This document shows positions 47,756-59,838 of a stretch of DNA of 64,000 bases, one piece after another. Every line of letters starts with the position of its first letter. Positions within the stretch are counted from its first letter, which is position 1. The translations under genes were made by a program, and so were the position numbers. The stretch is from assembly GCA_002007465.1 (NCBI GenBank), contig LNAC01000102.1, positions 3,665,298 through 3,729,297 of the forward strand, in the 5' to 3' direction. This stretch comes from Ailurus styani. Taxonomy: Eukaryota > Chordata > Mammalia > Carnivora > Ailuridae. A model generated the notes under the pieces. It saw nothing but the letters and a program-made list of their open reading frames with translations. It was not told where the DNA came from and made no database searches.

Positions 47756-47952
47756 GGGCACCTGGGTGGCTCAGTGGGTGAAAGCCTCTGCCTTCGGCTC
47801 AGGTCATGATCTTAGGGCGTCGGGGTCGAGTCCTGCATCAGGCTCTCTGTTCAGCAGGGAGCCTGCTTCCTTCTCTCTCTCTGCCTGCCTGTCTGCCTAC
47901 TTGTGATCTCTCTCTTTGTCTGTCAAATAAATAAATAAAATCTTTAAAAAAA
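47756..47952 (+). mobile_element. CAN-SINE, plus
   Basis: GGGCACCTGGGTGGCTCAGT head, CTACTTGTGATCTCTCTC, AAATAAATAAATAAAATC tail. Confidence 0.95.
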
Positions 47953-48825
47953 TGTATACAAAATATATCTGTGATATTTAGAGAATAATAAAAAAATGCT
48001 TATCTCCCAGATTAAATGATAAACCATTGATGGTATCTTAGAAGTTCCCTGTCTGCTCTGCCAGGGTCTCTGCCCCTTTCTTTGTTCTGTGCCAGAGGTA
48101 GCCACGGTCATGAATTTTGTATTAATCACAGCACTGCCTGTCATTAGTGTTCCCAGTTATAGGTGTATCCTTTAAATAATACGACTTGGTTCTGTTTGTG
48201 ATTTTTATATAAATAATATCATGCTGTATGTGTTCTCTCCTAAGACTTAGTTCTTTGGCTCAACAGTATGTTTTAAAGATTCATCCACATTGTTGCATTT
48301 AGCAGACCCTGAGACAAAAGCTCACCTGTTACTCTTCCTCAGGGAATGCTTTTTCAGGGTGGGAGCCTGGTGGTAAATGAAAAAGAATTGATAAGAGATC
48401 TCAAAAGTGTGCCTCAAAGAGCATTAACTTCTCTGCAGTTTCCTGCACGCTAGATATATGCACATATAAGGACTGTGGGTGGGTCCTGATGCTTCTCACA
48501 CCTCAGCAGCAACAGAAAACTCTGGGGCAGGAGGAATCAGACACCATGAAACAGCTATGAGGCCAAGAGCTGCGGGTTGTGTCTCCTGCAGTGCGTCAGA
48601 GCGTATGAAGAGCTGAAGAGCTGGTTTGAGAGAGTGGTGAGGCTAAGAGGGTCTGAGATGCAGGGGGAGAGGCATCTGAGACACACTAGTGCCTAGTATG
48701 GGTACACCACCTGCGGTCATTATTCTGTCAATGGACTTTGCTGTTACACTTCTCTATGTGCCCCCTGCACACAGCAGGCGGGAGTCTCTCAGAATCTGGG
48801 ACTCTCTCTCTCTCTCTCTCTCCTT

Positions 48826-49004
48826 TTTTTTTCAAGATTTTATTGATTTATTTGACAGAGAGCAAGAACAAGCAGGGGGAGCAGCAGGCAGAGGGAGAAA
48901 GAGAAGCAGGGTCCCTGCTGAGGAGAGAGCCCCACATGGGGCTCAGTCCCAGGACCCCCTGAACCGAAGGCAGACACTTAACCTACTGAGCCACCCAGGT
49001 GCCC
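48826..49004 (-). mobile_element. CAN-SINE, minus
   Basis: TTCAAGATTTTATTGATTTA, then GAACCGAAGGCAGACACTTA and CCACCCAGGTGCCCC. The CT tract just before it (48804-48823) belongs to the flank. Overlapping 74-112 codon frames are incidental. Confidence 0.93.
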
Positions 49005-49301
49005 CTCTCTGTCTCTGTTCTAAGTAGGAGAGAGATTGTTGTGTCGTGAGGTATGCGTGCTTTCAATTTTACCAGGTGACACCAAACTGTTTTCCCAAAT
49101 GTTTGTGCCATTTTGAGTGAGAATTTCTTTTGTTCCAAATCGTCCAACACACTTCGTATTGCTATTGCCTGACTTCTTTTTCTTTTGGGGGGGGGGGATG
49201 ATGGTAGTGAAATCATATCTCGTCATTTTGTTTTGTATTTCCTTCACTAATAATGAGTTTCAGTATCATTTCATGTATTTCTTCTTTTCTAGAAAATGTT
49301 T

Positions 49302-49442
49302 AGGGCACCTGGGTGGCCCAGTGGGTTAAACCTTTGCCTTTGGCTCAGGTCATGATCTCAGGGTCCTGGGATCAAGTCCCACATTGGGCTCCCTGCTCAG
49401 CGGGGAGCCTGCTCCCCCACCCCCCGCTCTCTATCTGCTTGT

Positions 49443-49482
<40 letters not shown>

Positions 49483-49512
49483 AACTAAATAAATAAAATC
49501 TTTAAAAAAATG
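49302..49512 (+). mobile_element. CAN-SINE, plus, with CT expansion
   Basis: GGGCACCTGGGTGGCCCAGT head, CTGCTTGTGATCTCTCTC then a CT tract (49446-49480) and AAATAAATAAAATCTTT tail. ATGTTTA before (GAAAATGTTTA) and after (AAAATGTTTAAAG) is the likely duplication. Confidence 0.94.
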
Positions 49513-49863
49513 TTTAAAGAATTTTGCGCATTTTTTCATTGGGCTGTATGTCTTTCCTTACTTTTAGAGCAGTTCTTTAAAAGTTGTGAATATTAGTCCA
49601 TGTGCAGTTACGTACTTTTCAGATACCTTTTTCCAGTTCGTGGCTTGTCTTTTTACTTTCTTAATGGTAACCTCTGATGAGCAGATATTCTTTATTTTAA
49701 CATAGTTGAATTTGTCATCCTTTAACTTAACCTTTAAACATGGTTTGTGAGGATTTTCTGTCCTACTTAAAACCTTCCCTAGCTTAAAGCCATGAAAATA
49801 TTCTCCTATACTGTCTTATGCAAGTTGTAAAGATTTGCCTTTCATATTTAAGCCACTAAAATT

Positions 49864-49894
49864 GTGCGTGCGCACGCGTGTGTGTGTGTGTGTA
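49864..49894 (+). repeat. (TG)n microsatellite
   Basis: GTGCGTGCGCACGCG followed by about nine TG units. Confidence 0.9.
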
Positions 49895-52395
49895 CAGGAA
49901 GTAGGACAATGTCTTTTTTTTTAATATGGATAATCATTTGTTTTAGCATCATTTGCTGAGTAGTTTCTGCTTTCCTCTCTGTTCTGTGATGTCCCTCCTG
50001 TCATGAACATAGTTTTTGTCCATTTTATTATCCCTGAGCCAATACCACATTGCTTTAATTATCACAAACTTATATTATGATATAACCATGTTTCTCTGGC
50101 TTAGTTCACTTTCTAGAGAAATGTGTAAGCTATTCTTGATCCTCCACTCTTCCATAAGATTCTAAAATTAGCTCACCAAGTTCTACAAAACACTTTATTA
50201 AGGAGATTGAAATTGTGTTGACTCTATAGATCAATATGGGGAGAATTAATACCTTTGTAATGTTAAGTCTTCCTATCCAAGAGCATGGACTATCTCTCCT
50301 TTTATTACTACTTTATAATAAAGTTGCATGATTACTTTATTAAAGGACCTACATATATTGGATTTATCCCTAGCTACTTTATATTGATTATGATCATGTT
50401 AATGGCATTCTTATTACTTCTTCTATGTAGAAAAATAATTGATTTTATATCCCTTAGCTTTGCTGAACAATCTTAATTCTGAAAATTCACTAGCAGCTCT
50501 TTGGAGTTAAGAATTTTTTAACGTAATTAAAATTTTTTCACTCATGAATAAAGAAAATTTGAATTTTTCTTTTTGGGTCTTTGTATCTTTTATTTTTTTA
50601 TGTTTTCTTACTTTCCTTGACCTATCCAGTACATTAAAGACAAATGGTGTTTGGACACATCCTTACCTTGTTATTGATCTTAAAAGGAATGCTTTCATGC
50701 TTTACCATTAGGTATGATGTTCGTTTTACATTTTTGCTTTAGTTTTGTTTGTGTAAATGCTCTATATGAGGGTTTTTTTTTTTTAAATAGTTCCTTTCTA
50801 TTCCTAAATTTTAATCATTAATAAATATAGAAATTTATTGTGTATCTCTTCTGGATCTATTCAGATAACCAACTGGTTTTTCTCTTTTAATTCATTAATG
50901 TAGTAAATTACCTTAATCAGTTTTCAAATATTAATCCAATGCTACTACATTCCTGAGATAAATCCAACTTGATCTTGGTGTTTTTTCACACATTGCTCGA
51001 TTCCATTTGCTAATATTTTATTTCAGAGTATTTATTCATAAGCAAGATTGGACCATCTTTTTTATTTCATACTTTCCTTTGCAAGCTTTCTAAGACTGTG
51101 TATGAAAATGAAGTTTGTCTTTTTTTTTAATGTTTGATAGGACTCACTGATAAAGTTAGAGAATGATATTTATGGAAAAATATTTGATTACTGACTCAAC
51201 TTCTTTAAAGGTTATTATGATAATTAGGTTTCCTATCTCTTTTTATATTAGTTTTGGTACCCTGTGTATTTCCAGAAATGTATCCATTTCATATAAAATT
51301 TCAAATTTATTAGCAAAACATTTTTCATAATATCCTCTTGTTATGTTTTTCATGTCTATAGAAAATGTAATGATGTCCTCCTTTTTCAATCCTGATAGGA
51401 TTGTTTCTTTTTCTTACTTGATTAATCTTAGGTTTTTTTGTTTTTTATTTTCAAAGTTCACTTTCAAAGGAAAACTTGGGGGCTTTTATATTTTTTTTCT
51501 TCTCTTTATACTATTATCATAGTTTTTACATTTTCTTAATCTCTACTCTTATCTCTTGGGTTATTTTTATATTTTGTTTGAGTTCATTTTGTTTTCTTTT
51601 GCTAACTTCTTGAGATGGATGTTTAGCTCACTAATATTTAGTAGCTTTTTTCCTTTTTCTAAAGTAAACATTCTCATGAGATAAATTTGCCTTTCAAATA
51701 TTGATGTTGCATACCGTACAAGTTTTTTTTAATGTCTGATAGAACTCACTGATAAGCTATTTATTAGGTAGTATTTTTATGTATATTTATTATGTGGTAC
51801 TTTTATCATTTGATAAAAGTATTTCTAACATGCAGCATTATTTCTCCATTGATTTATCAGTGTTTTATAAGGATTTTTTTTTTTAGTTTCCAAATATATG
51901 GAGATTTTCCAGTTATTTTTTAAAACTGATTTTTAGTTTTACTTCTCTATTAGTCTGAGAACATAATGTACATGCATTATAATTCAATATATAGTTAATA
52001 TTTGTGTATATTCTCTCTGTGCTTGAAAAAAGAGATATTTTATATCATAAATATTGCATATTTTATAATACTTAATATTTTTATTTTATACTGTTCTATA
52101 TATATCTGTTAGGTCAAGTTTAATTATATTTTAAATCTTTTATATTCTTACTGAGTTTATATGCTTTTTCTACCAATTGCCAAGAAAGATCCTTAAAATT
52201 TACCCGCTAATTATTGTTCATATTCACTAACTTTCAGTAACTTTCATTATTAGTCTGTCAACTTTTGCTTTATATATTTTGATGTTATAATATTAAGTAC
52301 AAAAAATTATAACTTGTTACCTCTTTCTGAAGACTTTTAAGCTTTTATCATTACGATATTACTATCTTCTTTGTAATACCTTCTGGCAAATAAGA

Positions 52396-53004
52396 AACTT
52401 TGTCCACTGGTGTGCTGAAACTGACACACACTAACTTATAGGAGCCAATTGCACACGTCTCTTCACAAGTGAGTGTTTGGTAATGTCACATTGGTGGCTT
52501 GAAATCAGCCATGAGGGAATATTGACACATGGAAATTGGCAGATGCCACAAATCAAGCCTTCTCATCCACCCCCAAGAGCTGGTTATTAAACATTTATCA
52601 GCATAGCTCTGACTTCATTCGATATTAATATAGCTACACCAACTTTCCTTTGTTTGGTGTTTGCAAATTATAACTCTTTCCAGCCTTTTAATTTCAACTT
52701 CTCTATATCTTTCCATTTAGCTCTGTCTCTGAAAACAGCATATAGTGGGATATTTTTTTAATACAGTATGACAATCTCTATCTTTTAACAGGGACATTGT
52801 GTCCATCTGCATTTAATATGTTCCAAATATTACATGGAACATACTTACACAAAAAAATTATTAGTTGTTTATCTGAAATTCAAATTTGCCTGGTTGTCCT
52901 GTATTTTATTTGGCAAGTCAGGTGATTCTATTCCTATCCAGTTCCTAGCCTTAAGCCTCAGAATAGAATTGTACCAGATCATAATAACAGTTAACAATGT
53001 GCCA
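52396..53004. other. Intron 1 sequence, possible old repeat
   Basis: CTGAAACTGACACACACTAAC, GGAGCCAATTGCACACGTC and GCCATGAGGGAATATTGACAC look like a dispersed repeat I have seen but cannot name. Confidence 0.3.
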
Positions 53005-53215
53005 GGCCTTCTGCAAAACTCTTGACATTTTGTCATTTAGTCTTCAAAACAAAACAAAACTATAGCATGCAAGTATTAATCCAGAACTATGGTATTGGAA
53101 TTATTACTATATCCTTTTTAAGTTAGAAATCTGACACATATAGAGATTATCTGTCCAAGTTCAGCAAGTGACTCAGAAAGGCAGGACTATCTTACTATAA
53201 CTTCAGCCCCACAGG
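53005..53215 (-). mobile_element. MIR, minus
   Basis: AATGTGCCAGGCCTTCTGC, then TCATTTAGTCTTCAAAAC and AAGTTCAGCAAGTGACTC, the complement of MIR, with a (CAAAA) insertion near 53047. Confidence 0.65.
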
Positions 53216-53692
53216 TATTTAAAATGAAGTTCACTTTTCTTCTCTACATGAGTTGTGATAGGTCTTTGTGCATCAAAAAGTTAACTGGCAGAGATTTACA
53301 GCGATTTCTATTTAATCTACTCCAATTCTGTTCTTCTTGAGTAGTTAAAATGTTTATATGAGTAGTTCAAATGGAAATATATGCACCAGTGCTATACATA
53401 CAATTCTCTCTATTCAGAATTCCCACATACTCCAAGATCAGGCTTACATGAAAGCACTAAATAAAGATGATAAATGTTGTCTTTCATAGTTTGCAATATC
53501 AGAATCACAAGCAGCAATAAGATTTAGAATATAGAAATGCTGAGATAACTTAGAGCTAATTCTGATATGAGTTCTTTAGGCATCGTATGTTCCAATTATG
53601 TAGCACTCCTGGAATCACAGGGAGAGAGATATTCCGTGGTCCAGCAACCCAGCACAGCTAGAACCAGAAGGAAAGTGGGTATTTGGCACATA

Positions 53693-53962
53693 TCATTTAA
53701 TGTGTCCCACGAACAAATCCACATTCTTGCTCCATGATACTTTCTTAGTGCACCCCCAGCTTCTTAAGTTTCCTTTTTCCTGAATTTTGGGGATTTTTTT
53801 TTCTATACACTCTCGGTAAGTCTCTATGAATTCCTGCCACTTGTCTTCTTCACCCACTTCCAAGCAGATCATGAACTCATCATGGACTGCCTCTGGCTTA
53901 TGAATTACCTGGTATTGTTCAAGCATAACCATTTGTTTTCCATGCCACTCAACATTTTTGTC
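53693..53962 (-). pseudogene. Unassigned coding-like fragment, minus strand
   Basis: The minus strand reads LDKNVEWHGKQMVMLEQYQV, then HKPEAVHDEFMICLEVGEED, KWQEFIETYRECIEKKIPKI and onward to VGHIK and a stop, about 90 residues. Stops lie just upstream in the same frame. The residue mix is like a real soluble protein, so this may be a decayed retrocopy, but I cannot name the parent and see no tail or target-site duplication. Confidence 0.25.
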
Positions 53963-55345
53963 AAGCTACGCTCAAAAAATGCTCTCAACTATAATGTCCC
54001 ATACATTTGTGAGGTACAATTGCAATTGGTCATCCACATATGAGATTTACTGGTAATATTCCATTTGGATTCTCTTATCCATAACCTGTGTGTTTATTTA
54101 AACTCTGGAAGGACTTCTGAAACCTACAGAGATGGTGCCACAAAAGTATCCGTGATGTGTTAAAAATTGGGGAGCAGAAGAAAGGAAAAAAGTTAATAGG
54201 ATTTAAGTTAATGTAAGAATGAGACAATTAAAAGCAACTTAAGGGAGTTGATCCCACTTGTGCATGGAGAAGGGAGCTGCCTACCCAGAATGATTTGAGG
54301 GGTACTAAAAATCTAGTTGCTAGAGAAAACAACGGCTTTCTTTTTAGCTCCTAAAAATAAGCCCCAGCCAGGCTGGTGAGCAACTTGAACATAAGTGTTC
54401 TCACCTCAGTTTCACATCCTGTTTACCTGACCTCAGCATTCAACTAGCTCCACTCACCGTTTTTCCAAAGTAATGTACTTTACAGTTAACCACAGCTTTT
54501 ATAGAAATATCCTACTTTTCGAACTTTCAAGACTGACTTATTTGGGGGAGAAAGGATTTTGCTGATTTTGCTTATGCATTCACATGAAATTCATTTACAA
54601 TCCTTAACATTTTAAACTTCCCTGCTAAAATTCTTAAGTAAATTTAGCACTCCACTTAGAAGCAACATGTTGATCCTGTAGTTTCTCACAATCTGTGTGA
54701 CCTCATACCATGTACCTGGAGAACGCTTAAGAGTCAAGGGCATACCTGTGGTTCTGGAATTACAGCAGGAACAGTGCCCTGGAACCAGCAGTGCCTGTGC
54801 ATGGACCTCAGCTGGCGTCCATTAGGAAGCCATGCCATGTGTTAGATGAAAGTAGCAATGTGAGACCTTCACACTACCCTTTGACAAGTACTTCCATTGG
54901 CTTTCTCTCCTCTCCCAGACAGGCCAGTCATCTTTTACACTCCTCCCCTTCTCCATATGCCCTCCTCTCTCTCCCCACGAAGAGGTGGAGAAATTAGCAC
55001 ACATTTCTCTTCCAAATATAGTTGAGGACGCAGCCCTGCTGGACCCCTGCCCCTATATTACTGACACTTACCAGACCTGAAAAGCTCATGACTCCACCTA
55101 TTCAGAGGTCACCCCCCCGACACAAAAGAAGCAACCCCCTTTCTTTTGCTTACTTCTGTTCCTGCCCACTCACCAAGCTGCATGTGCCCTCAACAAGAAG
55201 TGCAGTTTTATACCTCAACAAAATTTCTCAGGTGAGGTCAGTACCTCTCCTATAAATTTAGGGTTTTGTTTTTTGTTTTTTGTTTTTTCGATACAATGAG
55301 GTGGAGGAGGGGCTCGATACTTAATGTGTACGCAGTCTAGAAAAT
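53963..55345. other. Intron 1 sequence, nothing recognised
   Basis: Single-copy-looking; small frames of 60-77 codons are not supported as genes. Confidence 0.5.
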
Positions 55346-55558
55346 AGGAATTAGGGTGCCTGGGTGGCTCAGTTGGTTAAGCATCTGCCTTTGGCACAGG
55401 TCATGATCTCAGGGTCCTGGGATTGAGCCCTGTGTTGGGTTCCCTGCTCAGCGGGGAGTCTGCTTCTCCATCTCCCTGTGCCCCTACCCCCACTTCCCAT
55501 TTGTGTTATCCCCCCTCTCTCTCAATTAATAAAATCTTTTAAAAATTAAAAAAAAAGA
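55346..55558 (+). mobile_element. CAN-SINE, plus
   Basis: AGGGTGCCTGGGTGGCTCAG head, TCATGATCTCAGGGTCCTGG, TTAATAAAATCTTTTAAAAA tail. GAAAATAG(G/A)AATTAG before and after is the duplication. Confidence 0.94.
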
Positions 55559-57080
55559 AAATAGAAATTAGCACATTTTATTTCTTGTAATGGTTTTCCA
55601 AGGTCCTAACCCTTTTTGTTCTGACATATCAAGTATAATGGCTAAACCTGATTTTACAATGAGATAAAAGATAATGCAACTTCTCTAATTCTTTGAGACA
55701 AGAGATCACTGATTATCATTCCCATAGGGTGAGATGTTGCTGAATAAATGGGTTTTGAAGGTAAGGAAGGCTGTGATAGCATCAGTTTCAAAAGCTTCAG
55801 AGAGAGAAACCCATGCATCATTAACAATCAATTGATCTGTATGTTGACTATTCAAAGAGTTTATTCACTTCATATTTCATTAAATAAAATCACTGGACAT
55901 TTCCTTAATGTCTATGATTATCTTCTCTCTCATTTATTCCAACACATTTTCACTAGGGGTGGTAATTGTAGAAATTTACTGGAACACATGTAGGAAGAGA
56001 AGTGGGAAAACAAGGTGTAGAAGCTCCTGTGTTTTTCACCTGATTGTGTAGAAAACAATATGCTTAAAATCCATGCAATTTTCTGGAAAAGCATTAAACA
56101 AGGTATTCAACACATCTGCATAAGTTTTGAGGCATATCCAGGTATGTTAAGCACAATGTACATCTTGCCCTTGCTCTTTGGAAAAATTTCTCAGGTGTAT
56201 AATCAAGCTTTTCTACTAAGGTAGGGGGTATACAGAAATATAATTGATCACAAAGAAGCGAGTATTTGCATAAAAGCCATAACCCCTCACTCATTTTTTA
56301 TAAGGTCAGGAAGTTTATGCAAGATTGAATTATTATTTTTGAAAATTTCCAGTCATTGATTTGATCCTGAAATGTTAATCTACTTTCTCTCTGTGGAATT
56401 CTGTTCTTCAGATGGAGATTTTTGTTCTATAGGAATTCCAGTAACTTTTCTCTCTACTTCTGTTAATTCATTCATTAAGGCATTGCTGCCTTTTCCCTTA
56501 GGAAACATAATGGGTTTGCTAAGTGCTTGTACCAGTGACTGTTGCTCTCATAACAATGCTGCCATAAAAGCCCCATTCCTTCCTTTTCCTGTTGTCTGTT
56601 TTATTGTCACAATATGTGTACAGTAATCCTATTTTGTGAGGCTGCAGGATTAGATGGCTGGAAAATATCTCTCTAGAAGTGAGTTTAGTAAGGAGTGGTC
56701 CAGGCAAGATGGTTAAGGATCCACTTGAATGTATAACTAAGAAAGAGACTGATTCATGGGCAGAGCTGGGCCATGAAATGGAAACTTCAAAAGCAGCCTA
56801 AAACTGGAAGCCGACTTTGGTATGGAAGGAAAAATATTGATATGACAGGGAGATGATTAGGACTATCACAGCTTCCAGGATGCCAGTCAACATCAAGGCC
56901 ATATGGCCACCAGTCTAGAACCTAGAGTGGAAAAGATGCTTTGGAATGAAGGGCTAGGCTTCACATTAGCTAGTTAATGTGCTTAGGCAATTTAATTTTA
57001 AAACAATAAATGAAGAGTCAAAAGACCAGTGTTTCAGAGGGTTTTGCCACTCTACCCTTGGACAGATTTGTTTTTTGTTT
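55559..57080. other. Intron 1 sequence, nothing recognised
   Basis: Single-copy-looking; frames up to 84 codons without homology. Confidence 0.5.
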
Positions 57081-57267
57081 TTTAAAGATTTTATTTATTT
57101 ATTTGACAGAGAGAGAGATCACAAGTAGGCAGAGAGGCAGGCAGAGAGAGGGGAAAGCAGGCTCCCTAATGAGCAGAGAGCCCGATGTGGGCCTCGATCC
57201 CAGGACCCTGAGATCATGACCCAAGCCGAAGGCAGAGACTTAACCCACTGAGCCACCCAGGCACCCA
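57081..57267 (-). mobile_element. CAN-SINE, minus
   Basis: TTTAAAGATTTTATTTATTT, GAGATCACAAGTAGGCAGAG, CCACCCAGGCACCC. CAGATTTG flanks both sides. Confidence 0.95.
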
Positions 57268-59644
57268 GATTTGACTTTTCCTTAGGATAAAGTCATGTTT
57301 TAATTTAGCATTTGAATTCACTGTTTGTTAAATTAATTTCCTTTTCTCTATATATGAAAATCTCCAAACTTGTCTTAGCTATGCCAGGTTGCAGGATTTG
57401 GGTTAGCTCCAGGGTAGAGTGGCTAAAGAAAAAAAAAAGGCTCTCTCCAGTTCAAACCTTCAGTGTTGACCACTTTTCTTAGCCTGCTGGAGGGTGCTCT
57501 GCTCATGGATATGTTGTATCCCTTCCTGCCCATCTAAATATTTTCTGCCACACCTCTCATGAGACCCTTCCAGCCTGTTGGGAGTCCATTCCACCATGGC
57601 TGTCTCAGATCTTCTTCAAATGATCTGTTTTGCTGAAAAATCACCCCCATCAACAAATGTCAGTACTCAACATGTACAATTCCAAACTCAAAGTGATAAT
57701 AGTTTCTTTTCCAACAATCAGTTTTCAGCATATATTATGTTACATAGTGACACCTTCTGGTGAAGTGACACATCAGTATGTTGAATATACCGGGCTCTAC
57801 GAGCACATTGCAAACCCAAAATAAAAAAAGAATGGAGGAAAAAAGAGAAGAGAATAAAGGGGGGAGGGAAGTTGATAGTTTTACATGTGGTATCAGAGGA
57901 ATCCTCACCCATATAGCACCTTGCTTTGTTTTAGGTAAAGTGGTAAAGGCAGATCTTTCAAAGAGTTTTGCTGTGTGAATGGAAAAAATGGGTCACTAGC
58001 TGGAGGGGAAATGGTATCAAGAGAATCCTTTAAGTAGAAGGGAAAAGTAATAGTATGTTTATGGGATGCTAGGAATAATCCAGCATGAAGAGGGGAAATA
58101 ATGATATGGGCAAAAGACAGAAGAGTTTCTGAAAGAATGTCCTCAAGAGGTTAAAAAAAAGAAAAGAAAAGAAAAAAGGGGATCCAGTGTGTAAGTAAAG
58201 GATTTGGCCTTGAATAGGCGCAGACTGCTCATCAAGTAATCACAGGACGGAAAACAGAGTATATAAAATCAGATGCAGTCAGTGAGCAGATGCAGTGCTA
58301 AACATTGATAAAGTTCTCTTCTTGCTCCTCTTATTCTTAATAAAATGTGGAACAAGGTCATCAGCTGAAAGTAAGAATTGGCAAGAAGTGCAGGAAATCT
58401 GAGAAAAGTTGTGTGTAGTTTCCCCAGAGAGTGAGAAACTCAATGGACCAAGGAAACTGTATGTGATCCTAGTGAAGTATTATACATTGAAAGTGAGTCC
58501 AAATGGACTCCATCCATGTTCAGCTACAAGGGTGCAAGTGAGGAGTAGGAAGAGGGCTGAATTTAACATGGTTATGGTTTTACCTCTCAATTTTAATAAT
58601 TGAGGAGCAAGGGAATTGAGGACTTGTCATCCGAAAGAGCTAGGCAATATTAATATTCTTTCCCATTGGTATCCATGGTTTTAATTGGTTCCATTTATTA
58701 TTTATTTATTTATTTATTTACCCTTGGATAATTGAAAGTATCTAGGAATGCTGACTTCACTAAAATATATTTTATGCATAACCCATCTCCTTTCTGTTCT
58801 TTGGTTTTCATTCACAAAGGAATTTTTAATTTGTCTTTTCACTTGAGATATTATCTTTAATAAGATGACTGTGTCCAAAGGCTCTGATAGTAGACCCTAT
58901 AGCAGGGAGAAGAAATTTAAAAGGGAGGTTGCAATAATATAGGTGAACAGGACATAGGAATCTAATTTTTATGGCCTAATGGTTTTTTTAATGTATCTAA
59001 TTCATACATATATTGTAAAAGACTCATTACTAGTGTCACATGAATTTTTCATGAATTCACTTGATGAATATGTACTGCATATGTGTCCGGTCCTGCCCCT
59101 GTACTGGGTAAGCACCAAGGTGAACTGGGGAGAGGACACAATAATAATACTCGGGCATTTGAAGTCTTAAAGTCTAGGTTTTGCAAATACAAAGGTATTT
59201 GCAGCCTAACAAAAAATTATTCTTTAAGCAAGCACAACAACGCACATTTCATGACATTTGTTCATCTCATTTACCACGATATTGCCATCCTGGGTTGAAG
59301 CATAGTAAACATTTAATGAACACTGATGAAACAGTAAATCAGTAGAGATCTGAGCCACACTAAAGCAATACAAGGGAGCAATGAATGAATTCTGAGTGTA
59401 AGGTCTGAGAAACCTTAGTAGAGCAGGAAAGAAAGCTTAGAAACTGGCCCCTGAAGGAAGAAGAAAAAGAACAGCCCTCTAATATGAAGGCACAGACAGC
59501 ATGAGATGAGCACTAAAGCATGGAAGCACAGGAAGACTTCGGTGATGTGCATAGTCTTGTCTAAGGACTAAGGAGAAGTGTCGTGAAAGAGCAGGGAAAG
59601 AAGGAAGAGAGATACCAGGAAGTGACATGCATGGACAGTTGAAT
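57268..59644. other. Intron 1 sequence, nothing recognised
   Basis: Contains a (GAAAA)n run near 58157 and a (TTTA)n run near 58697. No gene signal. Confidence 0.5.
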
Positions 59645-59838
59645 AAAGGAGTTTTTACTGAGTAGTTACCCTATGTGCAACAGTGTTTTAAGTGCTGCCC
59701 AAATGGTAACTCATTTACTAATATCACAGAAACCCTGTAAGAGAGGCACTATGGTTCACCATTTTACAGGGGAAGAAACTCAAGCACAGTCAGGTCAAGT
59801 ACTTCCAAATTGTACAGCTGGTGAGTCACAGAGCCAAG
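59645..59838 (-). mobile_element. MIR, minus
   Basis: CATTTTACAGGGGAAGAAAC, TCAAGCACAGTCAGGTCAAG and CAGCTGGTGAGTCACAGAGC are the complement of the MIR core; GTGCAACAGTGTTTTAAGTG is the outer part. Confidence 0.92.

Larger units (their letters stand above)
48160..52395 (-). mobile_element. LINE-1 ORF2 and 3' UTR, antisense, fragmented
   Basis: An old L1 in reverse, in two parts (48160-48300 and 49020-52395) around about 700 bp of other sequence and CAN-SINEs. Plus-strand landmarks are AAGATTCATCCACATTGTTG, CACCAAACTGTTTTCCCAAA, ATTCTCCTATACTGTCTTATG, GACACATCCTTACCTTGTTATTG, GCTTTACCATTAGGTATGATG and CTGAGATAAATCCAACTTGATC, all antisense ORF2. Frames are broken throughout. Confidence 0.75.
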
